Shown: positions 55,759 through 64,000 of the stretch, one piece after another
Position numbering within the stretch: position 1 is the stretch's first letter
Layout: every line of letters starts with the position of its first letter
Source of the DNA: Magicicada septendecula
Lineage: Eukaryota; Arthropoda; Insecta; Hemiptera; Cicadidae
Assembly: GCA_034769895.1 (NCBI GenBank)
Contig: CM068367.1
Span: forward strand, 1,311,209,046 to 1,311,273,045
Length of the DNA: 64,000 nucleotides
Direction: 5' to 3'
Program-made: the position numbers and the translations under genes
The notes under the pieces: generated by a model
The model's database searches: none
The model's input: the letters and a program-made list of their open reading frames with translations, nothing else
Told to the model about the DNA's origin: nothing

Positions 55759-56997
55759 CTGAAATATTAAACAGATATAAACATTAGACATAATCAATAA
55801 GTTATGAAAGCACAGTACTTCACAAAGAGCTTTTAGACCTACTATTGTCAGCTTCTGTTCACAAATAGACATGTTACACATAGCCTTTGTTACATAACTA
55901 TGTAATTTGGTACCGTAATTATAGTAGAAACAATACAGCATTAAATCTCAATAATAGTAACACTACTGTAACTAAAGAGGAAATGAATTAACAAAATAAC
56001 ACAAGTTGATTCAAGAAATTAGAATATGAAGCAGATGAATCCAAGAAACTGTGAAAAACAAAATGACTGTCCTTGTGATTAAGTAATATATTGAATTTTA
56101 TAAGCATTTTCCTTTGCATCATTTACTAATCTGTAAGGAGCATAAATTTTTTGGACAGTTAAGCAATGTGTTTATTATTCTGAAATTGTTGGTGTCATAG
56201 TTTTACAAAAAGCATTTGTAAATATGAGACAAGGTTTAATTATTTCTAGTAGTTCTTTAAATGGCTGTTAAATCTAAAATATTATCTTACCTAAAATAGA
56301 GCAATTCAGAGTTAGTTTCTGCCAGTTTTATTCAAAAATATTTTTCCCTATGTATTTCTTCTTCATAAGATAAAGTGAACTAGCTGTAATATGTTATTAG
56401 TTATGTACTAACTAATATGTGTAGTACAACAAATATACTTAATAAGTACAGTTTTAAAAACTGAACAATATTAAATCTGAAATTAATAATAGCAAAAATA
56501 ATCACATTTTTTCAACAAATTTACTAAAATAAAATTGCACTAAAAGAAGACTGTGCATATATGTGAAATAAAAGAATACATACAATAGAGCTCTATTAAC
56601 CAAATTAAAGGGGACACAGAGTTATTTGTATAAAATGACTCTTCAGATAATTCATGGAAGCAATTTTTTTAATTAAATACCATATAGAAAGAAAACTGTA
56701 CAGATATTCAGTAAAACTCATTTTAATTCTATACTATCAAAAAAAAACAAAAACAAAAAAAAACACTTATTTTGTTATGTATGAAATTAATAAGAATAAA
56801 ACAAGTTCTTTGCTTGTGTCATTGTTCCAATTACACTAATATGTTTTGTATGACATTACAGTATTATTACTGTCCCAGCTGAGTCAGTTAAGCTGGGTTT
56901 TATAGTCCCTGTTAATAAGTGTTTATAGTGAAGCTAATATAAGTTATAATACTATACTTATTATAAGCTATACTTATAATATAAGAGTTTATAAGTG
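55759..56997. other. Intronic sequence, nothing recognised
   Basis: AT-rich. No gene or repeat recognised. Confidence 0.5.
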
Positions 56998-57895
56998 CAG
57001 TGGTGCCGATCCCCCCCAAGCCCTATGTCGCTTCCCCCCCAACTCCAGGCTCGATTACTAAAAAAAAAAAAAAAAAAAAAAAGCTCTTTTTATAATGGAT
57101 CACAATTTAGCATTTTCAGTAAAACGTGATTAGTTTTACAGTATCAAATCTCAATCACTTCATTGGAAAAATACTTAGATTTGCAACTTTAATGCCTTAC
57201 TTAAATTTGTTCCCTTAATAAAATGTTATAAACAATTCCGTCCTTTTATAGACTTTACTAAAACATAGTAGAAAGCAAGATAATTAAAAAATCTAAACGC
57301 AAATTTCTATTGCACACTGTACTTTATTAATACAGTAAGTAAAAAAAAAAATGGATTTCAAAATTACATTATAAATAAATAAATAAATCTATATCTATCT
57401 ATCTACTACAATATTTTAAGCTTACAATCACAACATTTTTGTTATCTGAAGTTGAAATATAACTTATAAGTAAGAAAAAAATTATAATATTAATAATCAG
57501 TGTTGTGTTTTTAGGTGTTCAATAATATTTGTTGTCTTTGTTTGGTGGAAAAGGCAAACTTGTCAATGATTTCTTCGTGCGGAATCTTGCTTAAAACTTC
57601 AGACTCACTACATAAAATTAACAAACTTTTTAACCATGTATCACTCATGCTCGTTCTAAGACGATTTTTGACAATTTTGATGCGGCTCATGGTTCGTGGA
57701 TGTCTCATCACGTGATACACCATGCAGCCCCCTTAAGCAAGCTTTGACGCAAATTACGACCAGGAAATACGTTCTCACATTGTATTCGGTATTTTTAGTA
57801 ATAGTAAATTTCATACAACAGTAAAAAAAAAATCCCCCCAAAAATTTTTCAAATGTCGCCAATGGGGACACGATACCCCCCTGTAGGCACCCCTG
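56998..57895 (-). mobile_element. hAT element remnant (898 bp) with perfect 8-bp target duplication
   Basis: TATAAGTG at 56990-56997 and 57896-57903. Terminal inverted repeats CAGTGGTGCC (left) and CAGGGGTGCC (right, inverted), followed by C-rich stretches. It carries the C-terminal transposase domain on the minus strand. An A-run at 57060-57082 is internal. Confidence 0.85.
57511..57690 (-). pseudogene. hAT transposase C-terminal dimerisation domain
   Basis: Minus-strand segment MSRIKIVKNRLRTSMSDTWL, KSLLILCSESEVL and HEEIIDKFAF follows the hAT dimerisation pattern (SR.KIIK..LR..M....L..L..L..E......D.IIDxFA). The N-terminal catalytic part is gone. Confidence 0.7.
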
Positions 57896-57919
57896 TATAA
57901 GTGTTGCTAATACAGCTAA

Positions 57920-58055
57920 TTTGAGTAATGCTGTGCAAGTGGCAATACTGCTCCAGTATTAATGGATTCTTTAATTTTTTTAAATTCCTGGCAATAATGA
58001 GATCTCATATTCTTTATTTTCAGTTTGCATTGTGAGACACAAAATCCAACCTACC
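57920..58055 (-). repeat. Fragment of the 44.7-kb Harbinger-like element
   Basis: Shares ATACTGCTCCAGT, GGATTCTTTAATTTTTTT, AAATTCCTGGCAATAATGAG, ATCTCATATTCTTTATTTTCA and ACACAAAATCCAA with 44912-45015, collinearly. It abuts the donor site of exon A, so a piece of this element family landed right next to the exon. Confidence 0.65.
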
Positions 58056-58063
58056 AAACCTAC

Positions 58064-58258
58064 CTAAATGTAATAGTTTACCATTCATTATTCTCTTTGT
58101 ATTGTAAGGCCACATGGTCAGGATATTGTTCTACTGTCCAATTCATTAAGCCAGGAACAGAGATTGGCGGCACAGAAGCTGTTCCATTTTCCGTTATGCA
58201 CAGTTTAACATTCCCTCCTCTGTCGGTAGTCCATGTATTAGTTGATGGTACCACTATT
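58064..58258 (-). pseudogene. ACSBG-like pseudogene, exon A (nonsense codon)
   Basis: The donor is TTTAG/GTAGGT at 58064/58063; the 5' edge near 58258 is uncertain. It encodes VPSTNTWTTDRGGNVKL, SVPPISVPGLMNWTVEQYPD and HVALQYKENNEW, then TAA, then TITF, joining REYEKS of exon B. The stop replaces a sense codon in the conserved W.T.TWxEY segment; no single indel rescues it. Upstream exons with the start codon were not found. Confidence 0.82.
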
Positions 58259-58369
58259 ACTCGGGGCCATCATTGCATTTTGTGGGTGCATTAGCGTTCT
58301 TTTCCAAACATGTACCTACTTTTCACAGAAAAATATTACATATACTTAAAAATTATAAATACTGTAGCA

Positions 58370-58470
<101 letters not shown>

Positions 58471-58535
58471 CAGCATACAATATTTTTCGTATTATTTGAA
58501 TTAGCAGCCATCCTTACTATTTCTTTTATGAAGTT

Positions 58536-58665
58536 GCTAAACTGCTACAATTTTTCAGACCAAGCTTTTTGTCATCTCTGACATCATCAGGTCTTGAACA
58601 ACCCTGAGGTCTGATGATGTCAGAGATGACGAAAAGGTTTGTCTGAAAAATTGTAGCAGTTTAGC
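58536..58665 (+). repeat. Foldback element, ~55-bp arms, hammerhead-like core
   Basis: GCTAAACTGCTACAATTTTT at 58536 is inverted at 58646-58665. Within the arms the CTGATGATG...GAAA core is repeated in opposite orientation. No one-sided tail recognised. Confidence 0.8.
58611..58634 (+). ncRNA. Hammerhead-like core with GNRA-capped stem II
   Basis: CTGATGA (58611-58617), one extra U, stem II GTCA/TGAC capped by GAGA, then GAAA (58631-58634). Stems I and III are not convincing within one arm. The opposite arm has A at the position of G12. Confidence 0.42.
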
Positions 58666-59056
58666 ATACAATATTTGTTTAGTTTTTCACTGTAAGGAAA
58701 AAAATTGCAATCACTCAGTGGACAATAATTGGCATTAAAATTAATTTATGTATTAACTATGTCCCATAAATGAATTTCAGGCACATGGATTTTAAAAAGG
58801 AAATCTGAAAAAGAAAGAAAGTAATAGAGAAATGTTAAAAGCACACACTAAACTGAAAATGATTTTATAGTATTTTTATACTAATTTCCTAACTTGAAAT
58901 AATAATTTATGTTATTCATCTGGATCTGGGGATGCTAAAATTTGGATCATTGGTCCACTGAAAAATATAAGACTCAATATAAGATTTATATGAACAAATA
59001 CACAACTAATAATTTTAATGCTGACATTTTATCATATTACATAGGTGATATTTAAT
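58666..59056. other. Nothing recognised
   Basis: AT-rich, no gene or element recognised. Confidence 0.5.
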
Positions 59057-59829
59057 CAGCAGCGGCCCTAGCCCTTTATTAGGGTGGAGCGAGAATCCCG
59101 TTCGGCGCCCCTTGGTCGACACCATTCAAATCAATTATAATTCAGTTTCTGTTAAGTAAAACACCAACTTTTCACAAATCAATACGTTTATTGAATCAAA
59201 ATTAAGTTACTATTCATATTGCATTCTTGGTGCAACATAAACAAAATTACTATTAATTAGTATTTGGTATTTTAAAATTTGGATCAGATTGAATAATTCT
59301 AAAACTAATCAGATAACACAATAAAAAAAAGGAAAACAGCAACATCGATATTCTATGTAGTATTTTACGTACTACTGCGATAATGATAATAAAAATAATA
59401 AACAAATACTAAAAACTCTATGTACCTAATTATAAAGGGACAGTGCAAGGCCATCAGTTGTGAAGAAGACCGAGATTTTATACAAACATACTCGCTTAAT
59501 CATATTATAAATGTCACTAAAAATAAATTTAAATAAAATTTACCCTCCTTGCTTTGGCACTTGCAAATTTGGTAATTAAATCCACATTCGAAATGGACTG
59601 AGTAATATCATTTTCAATTGATAAAATTGCCAGATTTGACAATTTTTCCTGAGCCATTGTTGATCTTAGGTATGTTTTTATTAGTTTTAGTTTACTAATA
59701 AACAAATAAACTAATAAACAAAAAGGCGCCAACAAAATTTTACTTTTTTTCACAATCGGATTTTGGCGCCGCTCCTCACCTGGCGCCTAGAGTGGTCACT
59801 CCTCTCGTTCTACCCCAGGGCCGGCCCTG
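59057..59829 (-). mobile_element. hAT element remnant (773 bp)
   Basis: Flanked by TATTTAAT (59049-59056) and TATTTAAC (59830-59837), an 8-bp duplication with one change. The ends CAGCAGCGGCCCTAG and, inverted, CAGGGCCGGCCCTGG are hAT-type. G/C-rich subterminal sequence (GGCGCC blocks). Confidence 0.82.
59529..59753 (-). pseudogene. hAT transposase C-terminal dimerisation domain
   Basis: Residues KLKLIKTYLRSTMAQEKLSN, LAILSIENDI and LITKFASAKARR match the ZMYM/hAT-type C-terminus (KLKLIK.YLRS.M.QERL..LA.LSIE...FA..KAR). Only this C-terminal piece survives. The frame opens 60 bp upstream into non-homologous sequence. Confidence 0.8.
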
Positions 59830-60095
59830 TATTTAACGTACATGTATATTTATGCAATAACAAATTTTACTTGAAAATCTGTTGACTAATGAAGCATTCA
59901 AATGCTATAGAAATGGCCATAAATTGCGTATAATTATTTGAAGAAAAACATCCACTAAAGCTCATTTAGAATATGTAAGCAGATGTACAGGTTGTGTTTT
60001 TCCCTATTCAAAAACTTTTCTGCACAGAATCTGTAATACATGTTTAACAGGAATGTAACTATTTCTGATATATAAAAGGTAATTTAAAAACCAAT

Positions 60096-62639
<2,544 letters not shown>

Positions 62640-64000
62640 AAATAAAGAGACAGGCAAAAATTGAAGTTATAGTACATCATCATAATAGGTTCATCTACTG
62701 TATGGCAGGTTTTCTTTATGAACTCCTCCACTGTTCTCTATCTTCTGCCAGCCTTTTCGTGGTAATGTAGTTTTCTACCTTGATGTCGTCCATCAACTGT
62801 CGTCTCTTTCTTCCTCTTCTTCTCTTTCCACTAACCATGTCTTCTAGACTGTCTTTTATAATAGAATTTCTTCTTAAACAGTGTCCTATCCAGTTCTTCT
62901 TTCTTCTCCTTATTGTTTTTAATATTTCTCTTTTCTCTCCCACTTTTCTTAACACTTCCTCATTCCGTACTCCGTCTTCCCATTTAACTCCTTCCATTCT
63001 TCTCCACATCCACATTTCAAAAGCTTCAATCCTTTTTTCATCTTCCTTCCTTAAAGTCCATGTCTCCACTCCATACAATGTCACACTCCATATATAACAC
63101 TTTGCTAACCTTTTCCTTAGTTCTTTGTTTAATGGCCCGTTTAACAAATATTTCTTTTTATTGAATGCTTCTTTTGCTATTGCAATCCTAGTTTTTATTT
63201 CTTTCGTGCTTTTTATGTCATCTGTAACTATGCTTCCCAAGTATTTGAAACTGTTTACTTGTTCTATTTGTTCGTTATTCAGTCTAATATTTATTCTTTC
63301 CCCTTTTCCACCAACTACCAAACATTTTGTCTTTTTCTTATTAATCCTCATTCCGTACTGTTCACACTTACTGCTTAAGTCATCTAGCATTGTACATACT
63401 TCTTCCTCACTTTCACCTAATATTACCATATCATCAGCAAATCTTATACATTCAATCCTCCTTCCTCCTAAGCAAACTCCTCTCGTTCCTTTAAAGCATT
63501 CGGCCATAATGTCCTCTATGTACATGTTAAACAAGGTTGGTGACAGGCAGCATCCCTGTCTCACCCCTCTCCCTATTTCTATATCTTTTGTTAATTCTTT
63601 CTTTATCCTTACTTTTACTGTTTGATTTAGATATAAATCTTTAATAAGTCTTCTTTCTCTCCAGTTCACTCCATGTCTTTTAAGTATTTCCATTAGTTTA
63701 TCCCATTTAACTCTATCAAATGCCTTTTCCAGATCTATAAATATTCTATATACTTTCCTACTTTTTTCTATATACCTTTCACATATTATCCTTAACAATC
63801 CTATTGCGTCTCTTGTCCCAACTCCTCGTCTGAATCCAAACTGTTCTTCTCCAACAATTTCATTCATTTTTGTACATAATCTTCTGTTTAGTGTCCTTAG
63901 TAGTACCTTAGCTGCATGGGAAATTAAACTTAAGGTCCTGTGTTCTTCACACTTTTAGTGTTTTTCTTCTTTCCAATTGGTATCATAATTATTTATCTAA
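62640..64000 (-). mobile_element. LINE (non-LTR retrotransposon) 3' end, truncated by the window
   Basis: The reverse transcriptase ORF is followed by a short 3' tail with ATGATGATG (plus 62672-62687), like the microsatellite-type tails of RTE-like LINEs. Its 5' part lies beyond the right edge. The clade is not assigned. Confidence 0.75.
62716..63867 (-). pseudogene. LINE reverse transcriptase, C-terminal 383 codons, frameshifted upstream
   Basis: From the first Met in the open stretch: EEQFGFRRGVGTRDA (finger/palm), FIDLEKAFDRVKW with catalytic D45, GVRQGCCLSP, FADD at 143-146, FKYLGSIVTDD, the thumb, and a C-terminal block WTLRKEDEKRIEAFEMWMWR...WIGHCLRRN. The Met is internal: the same frame continues upstream as HRTLSLISHAAKVLLRTLNR, then one base is missing in an A-run near 63950 and PIGKKKNT follows in another frame. 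The enzyme would copy the element RNA at a nicked target. The shift may be real or a homopolymer error. Confidence 0.85.

Overview
The window is AT-rich arthropod (most likely insect) nuclear DNA dominated by transposable elements. The evidence is the set of families present (Ty3/Gypsy and BEL/Pao LTR retrotransposons, mariner, hAT, PIF/Harbinger-like and Tc1/IS630-like DNA elements, a LINE and Penelope-like foldbacks) together with split exons of a bubblegum-type (ACSBG) acyl-CoA synthetase with GT-AG introns. I cannot name the species or order.

Positions 1-32339 are a head-to-tail array of one Ty3/Gypsy element with an exact period of 9243 bp. Adjacent copies share one LTR: partial internal region, LTR1 (2267-4610), internal A, LTR2 (11510-13853), internal B, LTR3 (20753-23096), internal C, LTR4 (29996-32339). 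Each internal region carries gag, then pol in the -1 frame (PR-RT-RNase H-IN), joined by a UUUAAAC slippery heptamer at the gag stop, then about 1.5 kb without env. Copy C has intact gag and pol. Copies A and B share a gag nonsense codon, and copy B also has two mutually compensating 1-nt indels in integrase. The first ~1.75 kb is a copy peppered with small indels, which suggests a poorly polished contig edge.

Positions 32340-35960 hold the 5' part of a second, unrelated Gypsy-like element on the minus strand (gag-like coiled-coil ORF, leader, duplicated primer-binding-site-like motif).

Positions 35961-58064 and a little beyond hold seven exons, on the minus strand, of an ACSBG-like acyl-CoA synthetase. 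All visible splice sites are canonical, but there are two nonsense codons and two exon-internal 1-nt deletions, so it reads as a recent pseudogene. Its introns are packed with insertions: solo LTRs, foldback repeats, a hAT MITE nested in a foldback, a degenerate DDE transposase, a KRBA2/Ginger-like integrase scrap, a PIF/Harbinger-like element with a MADF fragment, and a mariner split by a BEL/Pao element (5-bp target duplication GAACC). The BEL element has lost its RT, RNase H and part of its integrase. Three foldback families carry hammerhead-ribozyme-like cores, as known for Penelope-like elements.

Positions 58065-64000 hold a foldback, a hAT remnant with its transposase dimerisation domain, long dinucleotide microsatellites, and the 3' end of a LINE on the minus strand that runs off the window.
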